Shown: positions 52,779 through 60,790 of the stretch, in pieces
Numbering within the stretch: position 1 is the stretch's first letter
Layout of the letters: every line of letters begins with the position of its first letter
DNA from: Brevibacillus antibioticus
Lineage (GTDB): Bacteria > Bacillota > Bacilli > Brevibacillales > Brevibacillaceae
Direction: 5' to 3'
Assembly (NCBI RefSeq): GCF_005217615.1
Contig: NZ_SZNK01000001.1
Coordinates: 5,145,001 to 5,209,000 of the forward strand
DNA: 64,000 nt
Notes under the pieces: model-generated
Told to the model about the DNA's origin: nothing
The model's database searches: none
The model's input: only the letters and a program-made list of their open reading frames with translations
Translations under genes and position numbers: made by a program

Positions 52779-53978
52779 ATGGACACTGGGAATGAAAGAG
52801 ACACACAGCTACAACGTTCCATGAAAAGTCGCCACTTGTTTATGCTGTCGTTAGGCGGTGTCATCGGGACAGGGCTCTTCCTCAACGCTGGCTTCACGAT
52901 CAATCAGGCTGGACCTGGCGGAGCGCTTGTCGCCTATATCGTCGGCGGGATTTTGCTGTATCTGGTCATGACGTGCCTGGGTGAGCTTTCTGTAAAAATG
53001 CCAGTAACAGGCTCTTTCCAAGCCTACGCCAGCAAGTATATTGGTCCGGCGAGCGGGTTTACGCTGGGATGGATGTATTGGCTAGGGTCAGCTACAACGG
53101 CCGGGGTAGAGTTTACTGCCGCGGGCATGGTCATGCAACGGTGGTTCCCGGATACACCGATCTGGATTTGGTGCGCGCTCTTTATCGTTTTGCTCTTTAC
53201 CTTCAATGCGTTGACGACAAAAGGGTTTGCGGAAACCGAATACTGGTTTGCCGGAATTAAAGTATTGGCTGTACTTATATTTATCATTATCGGACTAGGT
53301 GCTATATTCGGTATTGTCAGTATGGAAGGGAGACCCGCTCCGTTTCTCTCCAACTTCTCGGCAGATGGGGGACTATTCCCGTTTGGCATTGCGATCGTCT
53401 TTGTGACGATGATGAACGTCGTATTCTCTTATCAAGGCTCTGAATTGATCGGAATCGCAGTTGGGGAAGCAGAAAACCCGCAAAAGACCATTCCGCGGGC
53501 GATCCGCAACGTTGTGTTTCGCATTCTCGTGTTCTATGTGGCATCGGTCACGATCTTGTCCGCCCTCTTTCCCTCAAGTGAGCTGGGTCTCTTGGAAAGC
53601 CCGTTTGTGACGGTATTTGATGCAGTGGGGATTCCTTTTGCAGCGGATACGGTATATGTGCTGCTCATGTCTGTATCCGGTATTGCGGTCACCTTCACGT
53701 GGATGGGGATTGCTCTCTCTCAATTCAATTTCCGCCGTCAATACTTGCGTGAGGGTGGGAAAATAGAAGATTTACAGTTCGTAGCACCGTTTTACCCGGT
53801 GATGCCGCTCCTGTGTCTGGCTCTTTGTACGTTCATTCTTATCTTCCCGGCGTTTGACCCGACACAGCGAATTGGACTCTTCTACGGAATTGGTTCGCTC
53901 GTGCTGTTCTATACCTTCTATTATGTGCGCTATGGACGCAAAAAGGCCCATAAACCGAATTTCCCCACGCAAGGCTAA
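52779..53978 (+). CDS. AAT-family amino-acid permease with an internal deletion (RocE-like)
   Basis: 399 residues, ATG after AGAGGAA. N-terminal family block LFMLSLGGVIGTGLFLNAGF, later GSFQAYASKYIGPASGFTLG and YQGSELIGIAVGEAENPQKT. Relatives have about 465 residues. Here FDAVGIPFAAD runs straight into TVYVLLMSVSGIAVT, so the piece containing helix 8 and the following loop (about 60-65 residues) is missing in frame. Family members carry AAD at both edges, so deletion between short repeats is likely. The protein is probably inactive or altered. Confidence 0.82.
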   Translation: MDTGNERDTQLQRSMKSRHLFMLSLGGVIGTGLFLNAGFTINQAGPGGALVAYIVGGILLYLVMTCLGELSVKMPVTGSFQAYASKYIGPASGFTLGWMYWLGSATTAGVEFTAAGMVMQRWFPDTPIWIWCALFIVLLFTFNALTTKGFAETEYWFAGIKVLAVLIFIIIGLGAIFGIVSMEGRPAPFLSNFSADGGLFPFGIAIVFVTMMNVVFSYQGSELIGIAVGEAENPQKTIPRAIRNVVFRILVFYVASVTILSALFPSSELGLLESPFVTVFDAVGIPFAADTVYVLLMSVSGIAVTFTWMGIALSQFNFRRQYLREGGKIEDLQFVAPFYPVMPLLCLALCTFILIFPAFDPTQRIGLFYGIGSLVLFYTFYYVRYGRKKAHKPNFPTQG

Positions 53979-54262
53979 GTTGTCCTGCTTGATAGAAAAA
54001 TGCCCCTGCCATGAATGATGTGGCTGTTTGTATTCTTAGCGTATGTGAACTGGCAGGTATCTTATGCTGCAAAGACTTTCATAACTTAACTCTACACGGT
54101 CCCTTGGAAACTCTATTAGTAAAATATTTGTAAACATATTCCAATTAGATTTCGATTGTAAAGCATGAGTATTCGAAATTACACATATTTACAAAAGTTT
54201 ACACTACAGGGATATTAAGCGGGAAAAGAGGGCTGTTTGGTAAAATGGATAGAGTGGTTCGG

Positions 54263-54298
54263 GACGTGCTGTGTGAAAACGGCACGTCTATTTTTTTG
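54263..54298 (+). terminator. Terminator-like hairpin just before the split sigma gene
   Basis: GACGTGC (54263-54269) and GCACGTC (54282-54288) arms followed by TATTTTTTT, ending 14 nt before the sigma-gene start. It ends upstream transcription or acts as an attenuator. 53979-54262 holds AT-rich promoter-like DNA and no gene. Confidence 0.7.
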
Positions 54299-54311
54299 CC
54301 TGAAAATACTA

Positions 54312-54899
54312 ATGGTGAGGAGAGAGTTAGATATCAAATTTACAGACGTAGCTAATCAGAGGCTGCTGGATGCATTTCTAGCGCAAGAAGACAATCAACA
54401 ACTATATCAACGAGTGTTTAATTCGCCAGACGATACGCAGAGGAACGATGAATTGGATAGTAGATTTCAGGAATTCTACGGTGAAGTCCGATTTACTAAG
54501 TTTATTTCCTCGCTCATCCGTTTTACAGCTATCGAGTTGGCTGTACGTAATCAAAAGATAGGCAACGCATGCCAGCCTACAGACGAAATTGAGAGGGTGG
54601 TTGATAGCCTTGTTAGCGACACTGACAAAAGTGAGCGGGAGGACAACTTTGAGTGGGAAGATGTTTTAGCGGATAAACGAATTTTGGATGCTGTTCAAAC
54701 CCTCACGAAAAAGGAACAGGAGATGCTTACACTTCTATATTTAAGGAATCTCAAAGAAACGGAAGCTGCGAGCGTGTTGGGTATTATTCAGCAAGCTGTT
54801 TCTAAATCAAAGAAACGAGCGTTACTGAAGCTTAGAAAACAGCTAGAGGGAGGTGTAGTACATGAGTCTGTTAACACTGGTAAAGCGAGCACAAAATAA
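54312..54899 (+). CDS. Sigma-O-like (YvrI) RNA polymerase sigma subunit
   Basis: 195 residues from ATG; the long frame upstream runs through a terminator hairpin and is unlikely. A region-4-type HTH is at the end: LTKKEQEMLTLLYLRNLKET, then AASVLGIIQQAVSKSKKRAL. No proper region 2 is seen in the N-terminal part. This and the small downstream partner match the SigO/RsoA type, in which region 2 and region 4 functions are on two proteins. The 3' end overlaps the partner gene by 38 nt. Confidence 0.7.
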   Translation: MVRRELDIKFTDVANQRLLDAFLAQEDNQQLYQRVFNSPDDTQRNDELDSRFQEFYGEVRFTKFISSLIRFTAIELAVRNQKIGNACQPTDEIERVVDSLVSDTDKSEREDNFEWEDVLADKRILDAVQTLTKKEQEMLTLLYLRNLKETEAASVLGIIQQAVSKSKKRALLKLRKQLEGGVVHESVNTGKASTK

Positions 54900-55059
54900 T
54901 GATGAGAGTGCAATGGTAGAGATCATAGAAAGATTTGAGCCAAAGATTCGCAAGTCGTTGAAATTCACGGATATAGGTGTACGTGAGGACATACGTCAAG
55001 AGATAGTATTTCGGATGATTAGAGCCGTCAAAATCTATAGCACAAAAAATGGATCATGA
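54862..55059 (+). CDS. RsoA-like sigma co-factor
   Basis: 65 residues overlapping the previous gene. Sequence SLLTLVKRAQNNDESAMVEI and REDIRQEIVFRMIRAVKIY resembles the region-2-like (core-binding) helices of sigma factors and is the size of RsoA. Together with the upstream gene it would make a two-subunit sigma factor. 55060-55183 is AT-rich and likely holds the promoter of the next gene. Confidence 0.65.
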   Translation: MSLLTLVKRAQNNDESAMVEIIERFEPKIRKSLKFTDIGVREDIRQEIVFRMIRAVKIYSTKNGS

Positions 55060-55183
55060 TAAGAAAGATAAATTTTTTTGAGTTCGGGTTGTTATTTTCC
55101 ATCTTCGATTCACTTTAATTAATACCAAGTGAATAACCGCGCGGGAAACAAGCTTGGAATAAAAATTTGGAGGAAGATAAAAT

Positions 55184-55621
55184 ATGGCACGTACAAAATT
55201 GAAACAATACGTTGATACGATTACTGTTGACCAAGACGAGCTTGATGAGCTTGCCAGAGCTATGCAGAAAATTCTCAAATATGGCGTTATTCAAATGGAT
55301 GATAACAAATTGGAGACATACCTGTCTATTAGTGCTTCTTTGGCGGGGATTGTATTCAGTATGTCCCGAGTTGCAGGCATCGTGGTAGGTGTTATTGGTT
55401 TGGTTAATTCCTTATCAATTAGTATGAAGGATGACCTGGAAAAGAATATTCGGATTGCGATTGACGATATGGATGATACTCGTCATTTCATGAAACGAAA
55501 TGGATACACAAAGGTTAAGTTGGAATTCCCATTTATGGACTATGAGGACATTCGACTGATCACAGGTAGGGGAAATATTCTTCGTCTAAAGAATGACAAT
55601 GGTCGTTGGGAAACACCGTAA
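55184..55621 (+). CDS. Unknown protein A with glycine-rich hydrophobic core (copy 1)
   Basis: 145 residues, ATG after TTGGAGGAAG. A polar N-terminal helix (QDELDELARAMQKILKYG), a central hydrophobic region with glycine zippers (SASLAGIVFSMSRVAGIVVG, VIGLVNSLSIS), then a charged C-terminus with LEFPFMDYEDIRLITGRG. No signal peptide. A membrane-active or pore-type protein is possible. It is next to the split sigma genes and may be its target. No family was recognised. Confidence 0.6.
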   Translation: MARTKLKQYVDTITVDQDELDELARAMQKILKYGVIQMDDNKLETYLSISASLAGIVFSMSRVAGIVVGVIGLVNSLSISMKDDLEKNIRIAIDDMDDTRHFMKRNGYTKVKLEFPFMDYEDIRLITGRGNILRLKNDNGRWETP

Positions 55622-55628
55622 TTAATAC

Positions 55629-55671
55629 AATAGGAGATATTCGGCTATTTAACCGAATATCTCCTATTGTT
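55629..55671 (+). terminator. Terminator after protein A copy 1
   Basis: Perfect 17-bp arms beginning CAATAGGAGATATTCGG-type and its complement around an eight-base loop. The matching hairpin at 56949 follows copy 2. Confidence 0.7.
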
Positions 55672-55723
55672 CTTTGTACGCGATCTACATTTTGCAGCAA
55701 GTAATAAGTGGTATGTTGGCAAA

Positions 55724-56191
55724 CTATTTGTTTTTTGCTGAATTGAACACTTCGTGGATTTCTAAGTCTGGATTATTTTCAATTTTATAAATAGGGAATT
55801 TATCTGAAAATTTACCATAAAACACCATGTAACTAGTACCAGAGAGATAAATTTTCCCTACATCCTGGTTATTTTCATAAACATAAATGTTATAAGAATA
55901 ATTATTTTCTTTTACACCTTTCGTATCAGAGTCATTTGCATCAGACTCTCTTTTAATTTTGCGAAGTTCCATTTTGGAAAAATCGTTGAGTACCTTTTGA
56001 ATTTCTTTTTTATCGGTTATTTCTACGTCTACTTTTTCTTCTATTCTATTAATCGTAAGTGAGGTTACTTTCTCGGTATTAATCAGATTAAGTTCACTAA
56101 ATGTCCAAACTTTAAATCCAGGAAAATAAATGAGGTTACTGAGTGCAAAAATTCCGATGAGAGAGAAAATAAGGATTCTAACTATTTTCAC
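55724..56191 (-). CDS. Unknown membrane-anchored protein B (copy 1)
   Basis: 155 residues. One N-terminal helix (MKIVRILIFSLIGIFALSNL), then an outer domain with KEIQKVLNDFSKMELRKI, a conserved RESDANDSD and NPDLEIHEVFNSAKNK at the end. No family was recognised. Convergent with protein A and repeated with it at 57006. Confidence 0.6.
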   Translation of the reverse strand: MKIVRILIFSLIGIFALSNLIYFPGFKVWTFSELNLINTEKVTSLTINRIEEKVDVEITDKKEIQKVLNDFSKMELRKIKRESDANDSDTKGVKENNYSYNIYVYENNQDVGKIYLSGTSYMVFYGKFSDKFPIYKIENNPDLEIHEVFNSAKNK

Positions 56192-56283
56192 GTTTCACAT
56201 CTCCTTTATGAGCGCATTCCCAAATAAGAAGGAAATGCATAGCTTCAATGGGGAATTAATGCATTAATTGAAACATCACTTAA

Positions 56284-56316
56284 TGGTATCATTTTACAGT
56301 AATTTTTCAAATACCA
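56284..56316. promoter_or_regulatory. TGGTAT...ATACCA palindrome upstream of protein B copy 1
   Basis: TGGTAT and ATACCA separated by 21 nt containing ATTTTACA. The same layout is kept upstream of copy 2 although flanking DNA has diverged. It could be an operator or promoter of the B genes, read on the minus strand. Confidence 0.5.
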
Positions 56317-56392
56317 TTTTCTTCCTAAAAACAACAAAAGTACAAGTCCTGCTTTAAGGAGATAGGTTTTCGGTTAATTAAATAGAAAAGCT

Positions 56393-56577
56393 CTTTTAAA
56401 ATTGAGAAAAGGGCCGAATTTTTTATTAGACACTCCTAATTGCTTTGTAAATTCTTTTTTAGTGTACCCATGAAACAGACGAGCCTTTTTAATACGCTCC
56501 CCAAAAGTCGACTCAGGTAAATTCTCAAAGCCACCTAAATAAGCAACTAACACATTTAATACATCTTGATGATTTGG
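56393..56577 (-). pseudogene. Remnant of an HTH gene (copy 1), fused to protein A copy 2
   Basis: Minus-strand translation HQDVLNVLVAYLGGFENLPE, then GERIKKARLFHGYTKKEF and TKQLGVSN, the start of an Xre-type HTH, running into a terminator-like hairpin at about 56390. Its upstream part has been replaced at about 56570 by the body of the protein A copy. Confidence 0.55.
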
Positions 56578-56945
56578 CTGAAACCATGGAGGCTGTTCTG
56601 GAATATGGTGTAATCCAGATGGATGATAATAAACTGGAAAGTAATATTTCTCTTGGAACTGCTTTAGCTGGCACCGTGTTTAATCTTTCAAGACCAGCCG
56701 CCATCGCGGTAGGGATTATTAGTTTGGTTACATCTTTATCAATAAATTTGCGGGGAGATCTTGAAAAAAATATCGAGATTGCAGTTAAAGACTTGCATAA
56801 AACTCGTCGTTTCATGAGAGATAATCCGAAATACACAAAGATTGAGATCGAATTTCCGTTTATGGACTATGACGACATTCGCCTCATTACTGGTAAGGGA
56901 TTAGTTACTCGCGTGTACGGTAAGGGCGGCTGGGTAGAGATGTAA
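56574..56945 (+). pseudogene. Protein A copy 2, lacking its N-terminus
   Basis: Homologous to the protein at 55184 from residue 25 on: LAETMEAVLEYGVIQMDDNK, a glycine-rich core TALAGTVFNLSRPAAIAVG and EFPFMDYDDIRLITGKG. The first 20 or so residues and the ribosome site are missing; upstream DNA belongs to an HTH gene on the other strand. TTG at 56574 could start translation but has no ribosome site. Probably inactive. Confidence 0.6.
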
Positions 56946-56948
56946 TTT

Positions 56949-56993
56949 AAAAAGGGGGTGTTCGGAAGATAAACCGAACAACCCCTTTTTTAG
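56949..56993 (+). terminator. Terminator after protein A copy 2
   Basis: AAAAAGGGG-type and CCCCTTTTT arms enclosing an inner TGTTCGG / CCGAACA pair. Confidence 0.75.
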
Positions 56994-57005
56994 GTGGGAG
57001 ACAGG

Positions 57006-57470
57006 TCATTTATTTCTTGCAGATGCGAAAACAGAATGAATTTCTAGGTCAGGGTTATTTACAATTTTGTATATGTCGACTTCTTCCTTAGAATTCTGAT
57101 AGAACTTTATATAGTTGGTGTCATTAAGATATATTGTACCAATGTCCTGATTATTTTCTTTCAGATCAATAACGTATTTAGGAGATTCTTCATTTGTTTT
57201 TTTTGAATCAGAATCAAAAGCATCAGATTCTCTTGCTATTTTTTGAAGTTCCATTTTAGAGAAATCATTTAGTACTTTTTGGATATCTTCGGCAGTTAGT
57301 TCTACGTATTCATTATCATTATTTTTATTAATACTCAGATAAGTGATCTTCTCTTTATTGAACCAACCAAGCTCTTCAAATGACTTCACTTTTAATCCAG
57401 GGAAGTAAATAAGGCTACTCAGCGCAAATATTCCTATGAGAGAGAGAATAAGGATATAGACTTTTTTCAC
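57006..57470 (-). CDS. Unknown membrane-anchored protein B (copy 2)
   Basis: 154 residues, N-terminal helix (YILILSLIGIFALSSLIYF). Shares with copy 1 IQKVLNDFSKMELQKIARES, DAFDSDS and NPDLEIHSVFASARNK. Unlike the neighbouring A copy it is intact, so the B gene may be under selection in both places. Confidence 0.6.
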   Translation of the reverse strand: MKKVYILILSLIGIFALSSLIYFPGLKVKSFEELGWFNKEKITYLSINKNNDNEYVELTAEDIQKVLNDFSKMELQKIARESDAFDSDSKKTNEESPKYVIDLKENNQDIGTIYLNDTNYIKFYQNSKEEVDIYKIVNNPDLEIHSVFASARNK

Positions 57471-57564
57471 GGCTTACATCTCCTTTATAGAGCATCTCCT
57501 TAACAAGACAGGAAATGCAGACTTCTGTGGAAAAATTAAACGAGATTATTGTAGTGTTACTTAA

Positions 57565-57597
57565 TGGTATCATTTTACAATTGGTTTAAAAATACCA
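57565..57597. promoter_or_regulatory. TGGTAT...ATACCA palindrome upstream of protein B copy 2
   Basis: Second copy of the palindrome at 56284, with the same arms, spacing and the internal ATTTTACA. It is the best conserved non-coding block of the duplicated unit. Confidence 0.5.
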
Positions 57598-57664
57598 CTT
57601 TCTTCCTAAAGGTAACAAAATTATTTATCCTGCTTTAAGGAGATAAGTCTTCGGTTAATTAAAT

Positions 57665-57890
57665 GAAAAAAGCCCTTTTAAAATGAGAAAAGGGCCGAGT
57701 ACGCTCACTTATTTCCAAAAGCGCAGCAAATTCTTTCTTGGTGGACCCATAGAACCAAGCATGCCTTAATAATACGTTCCCCTAAAGCTGATTCCGGCAG
57801 TTTCTCAAAACAACCGAGAAAGCAACTGAGACGCCAAACGCTTTGGAGAGTCGTCTTAGGCTCGGTAGGTAGTGTTTCAGGAGATTCCAA
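57665..57890 (-). pseudogene. Frameshifted HTH gene remnant (copy 2) with terminator
   Basis: Minus strand: CFEKLPESALGERIIKAC in one frame, then WFYGSTKKEFAALLEISERT in another, matching copy 1 across a frameshift. A perfect hairpin GCCCTTTT / AAAAGGGC with a T run follows (57665-57695). The upstream end overlaps the stop of the oxidase gene. Confidence 0.55.
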
Positions 57891-59193
57891 ACAACTCGGC
57901 TAAATACGGGTTCACGAACAAGCCGCTAGGGTCGAGCTCAGAGCGAATGGCGAGGAAATCGGGCAAGCGCGGATAGACCTGATGAAGCCTCTCGGTGGTC
58001 AAGCTGTGCATTTTCCCCCAGTGTGGACGTCCGCCATATCGGGCGAAAATCTCCTCCATCCGGGCAAAGTATGCTTCGTACGGCATGCCCTTGTACATGT
58101 GGACGGCAATGAAGGCACTATCCCGTTCGTAAGCGGGACTGAGCCAGATGTCGTCCTTTTTGACGTACCGGCATTCCAGCGGAAAATGAACGGCAAAGCG
58201 TTCCTGCTCAATCGCCTGACGCAGCTCCCGTATGGCTTCGCCCATGTGCTCAGCAGGTAAGCAGTATTCCATTTCGTAAAAACGAACAAGGCGAGGGGTG
58301 GCGAAAAGCTGATGGCTGTAGCCGCTCTCATGGACAGAGGGAACGCTTTGGGCGGACAGCCTGCTGACGCTTTTGGTGAGCGAAGGGAGCAATCGGCAGC
58401 TCTCGGACAAGAGCCAAAACAGCCCGTTTTCCACCACCATTTTTTTCAAATAGCTCCATCGTTGATTGCCGCTAGGGGGATCGCTGGTCTCATCCATGAA
58501 TTTTACCTGAACGGTATCCGAATACGGGAAGATAAAAAATTCGAAATGCCGATGCTCGGTTTTAAACGTGTCCAGAGAGGACAGGCACTCCTCTAGCTGC
58601 ATGCGACGGCTTTGGTAGCGCAGGCGATAGGCTGGAAGGACACGCAGTTTGACGCGTACGATGATGCCCAAGAGACCAAGAGAGACTTGCATGGCTTTGA
58701 ACAGATCCGGCCGGGCTCGCTCGGATACTTCCAAAACCTCCCCGGCTGCGGTCACGACTGTTAGCCCGACGGCTTGCGTGGAGATGCTGCCAAAATGAAC
58801 GCCTGTGCCATGTGTCCCGGTGCTGACGGCCCCTGCAATGGACTGAGCGTTAATGTCTCCGAGGTTTTCTTGAGAGTAGCCCGCTTGATGCAGCAGGTGT
58901 CCGAGTGTCTTGAGCTTGGTGCCTGCCCAGACTTCAACGGTATCAGAGGCAGGGTCTACACTGACGATTCCTTGGAGATGATCCAAGGATAGCAAGCAGT
59001 CTTCTGTCTGGACGAGCCGCGTGAAGGAATGACCGGAGCCGACGACTCGAATCCGTGTACCTGCCTTCTTGCAAGCAAGGACAAGCTGCACGACCTCATC
59101 CACGGACTCTGGCATCGCGATTTGCTTCGGCTGGCTTTGTACATTTCCTGTCCAATTGGTCCAGTGATTCGCGTGCTTCTTTACAGTGAGCAT
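57877..59193 (-). CDS. FAD-linked sugar-1,4-lactone oxidase
   Basis: 438 residues from the ATG in the overlap with the upstream gene. FAD-binding PCMH part: RIRVVGSGHSFTRLVQTEDC, then GAVSTGTHGTGVHFGSIST. The C-terminal ALO domain ends RYGGRPHWGKMHSL and LDPSGLFVNPYLAELFG. It oxidises aldonolactones such as gulono- or arabinono-1,4-lactone. It overlaps the deaminase/aldolase gene by 13 nt, so the two are one operon. Confidence 0.9.
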   Translation of the reverse strand: MLTVKKHANHWTNWTGNVQSQPKQIAMPESVDEVVQLVLACKKAGTRIRVVGSGHSFTRLVQTEDCLLSLDHLQGIVSVDPASDTVEVWAGTKLKTLGHLLHQAGYSQENLGDINAQSIAGAVSTGTHGTGVHFGSISTQAVGLTVVTAAGEVLEVSERARPDLFKAMQVSLGLLGIIVRVKLRVLPAYRLRYQSRRMQLEECLSSLDTFKTEHRHFEFFIFPYSDTVQVKFMDETSDPPSGNQRWSYLKKMVVENGLFWLLSESCRLLPSLTKSVSRLSAQSVPSVHESGYSHQLFATPRLVRFYEMEYCLPAEHMGEAIRELRQAIEQERFAVHFPLECRYVKKDDIWLSPAYERDSAFIAVHMYKGMPYEAYFARMEEIFARYGGRPHWGKMHSLTTERLHQVYPRLPDFLAIRSELDPSGLFVNPYLAELFGIS

Positions 59194-60368
59194 AATCCAT
59201 CCCCCCGATAGGTGGTCACTTCCTCGATGATTTTCCCGCCAGAGATGCAATACAGCCGGGTAAAACGTTCGCAGAGCTCTCCTGCTTTGGCATGGCGAAA
59301 AAAGATCGGGTCTCCCAGCTCCAGCGTTTCCATGCCTTGATAGTGGATCGGTGTCTGTACTTCACCTGCTCCCTCGTTGGGGAACAGCTTTGATCCCGCT
59401 GGCAAGTAAGGCTTGGGGAGTCTGTCACGCCCAGCAGAACCAGAGGCGATGTAGCCTCCGCCGGCACATGTGTAGATATTATTTTTGGGCTTGCGGATAA
59501 TCTCCAGAGCAAATCCGGCAGCAGGATGAAACCGAAAATCTTGAAAGTAGTCAAAGAGCCCAGGCGAAAAAAATCCGGAGCCTGCTGTCACCTCGGTAAC
59601 GGCGTCTTCTTTCCCGGTCAGGTGCAAGCTGCCCGTTCCTCCACCGTTTACGAAGCGCAGAGAAATGCCTAGCTCGCGAATGGCCTTCACCAGTGTGGCA
59701 CGTCGAGCAGCCACTTCTTTCACGGAATATTGCTTGAGGAGACGAATGATGCTGTTTTTCAGGAATTGACGAGGGTATCGATCCCCTACGCCAGCAATTT
59801 GAGCTTCGTACCCCATGACACCATCCAGGTAGAGATGATCGGAGGAAGCGACGCGCTTGGCAAGGGAGAGGGACGCCTCGAGAGAGCGAAGTGGCGAGCG
59901 CCAGACGCCGAAATGCAGCCCCAGCACATCAGACGACATGTCGATATCGAGACAGACCGGCAGTCTGGTTCCCGTTTCCCGCGCGATTTGTTCGAGCTGT
60001 TCGACATGTAGGAGAGAGTCGATCATCAAAGTAATGGAGCGTCCGTTCTTAATCTCAGAGGCGATGGACAAAAGCCAGCTTTTTTCCCAAAGTGGATAGC
60101 CAAGCAGCAGGTCATCGAAGCCTGCCTCGCACAGGTGAAGCACCTCAGGAGCGGAATAGCACATGAGACCACGAAAGCAATCGTCCAACTGCAATACATG
60201 TTTGAGAATGGCAACGCTTCGGATCGACTTGCTCGCGATTCGAACGGGTTTTCCATTGCTTTGCAAGCTGATTTGCTCCGCATTTTCCTCCAGCAGATCT
60301 AGGTCGACGAAAGCGAACGGCTTGGGAACACCGGCAAAGGCAGACTGATAATAGCGATAATCCCGCAT
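59181..60368 (-). CDS. PLP-dependent amino-acid deaminase/aldolase (alanine-racemase-fold)
   Basis: 395 residues. An N-terminal barrel typical of D-threonine-aldolase/alanine-racemase-like enzymes, with the PLP lysine region VRIASKSIRSVAILKHVL, then VCLDIDMSSDVLGLHFGV and the Gly-rich VNGGGTGSLHLT. A C-terminal beta domain has YTCAGGGYIASG. It is commonly found beside a sugar-lactone oxidase. The substrate is not known. Confidence 0.85.
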   Translation of the reverse strand: MRDYRYYQSAFAGVPKPFAFVDLDLLEENAEQISLQSNGKPVRIASKSIRSVAILKHVLQLDDCFRGLMCYSAPEVLHLCEAGFDDLLLGYPLWEKSWLLSIASEIKNGRSITLMIDSLLHVEQLEQIARETGTRLPVCLDIDMSSDVLGLHFGVWRSPLRSLEASLSLAKRVASSDHLYLDGVMGYEAQIAGVGDRYPRQFLKNSIIRLLKQYSVKEVAARRATLVKAIRELGISLRFVNGGGTGSLHLTGKEDAVTEVTAGSGFFSPGLFDYFQDFRFHPAAGFALEIIRKPKNNIYTCAGGGYIASGSAGRDRLPKPYLPAGSKLFPNEGAGEVQTPIHYQGMETLELGDPIFFRHAKAGELCERFTRLYCISGGKIIEEVTTYRGDGLCSL

Positions 60369-60655
60369 ATACAGGCCTCATCCTTTTTGGAATATTTCAT
60401 AAAATTCCTTCTATTCTACTCGTTTGTGACGGATTCCTTCCCGAGCAGATGAGGGGCATGCACAGAAATGACGAATGTTCGTTTTTAACGTTCGGATTTC
60501 CGTGCATTTGAAGATTGTAAAGGCATCTTTACGATAAAAATAACTTTAAAAGACGAATAAATAGGCTGTTTTCGGTTGACTTGATTCACCTTATCAGCTA
60601 CTATACATATTGTTGTGAAGAACAACACAGGCTTGACGAATGAAATAGTAATTTG

Positions 60656-60766
60656 TATTCGTATATCCTCAGAAATATGGTTTGAGGGTCTCTACAGGGA
60701 ACCGTAAATTCCCGGCTACGAATAGGGCAGTTTTGGTCTACCCTATTCGTCGGCCGGGAATTTTTT
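60656..60766 (+). promoter_or_regulatory. Purine riboswitch, guanine class, with overlapping terminator
   Basis: Aptamer P1 is TATTCGTA (60656-60663) with TACGAATA (60717-60724). Core blocks ATATGG, GTCTCTAC and ACCGTAAA are all present. The residue before P1's 3' strand is C (60716), matching C74 that pairs with guanine. The terminator uses 60708-60727 and 60741-60761 plus a T run. Its 5' arm includes the P1 3' strand and part of P3, so ligand binding should block it: an ON switch. It precedes an FAD protein gene by 25 nt. Confidence 0.85.
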
Positions 60767-60790
60767 GCATTTTTTCGGGGAGGGAACGAA

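Noticed and set aside
54237..54311. N-terminal extension of the sigma-O-like protein from TTG
   Set aside because: The extension runs straight through a terminator hairpin and T run and reads as WFGTCCVKTARLFFC, which is not sigma-like.
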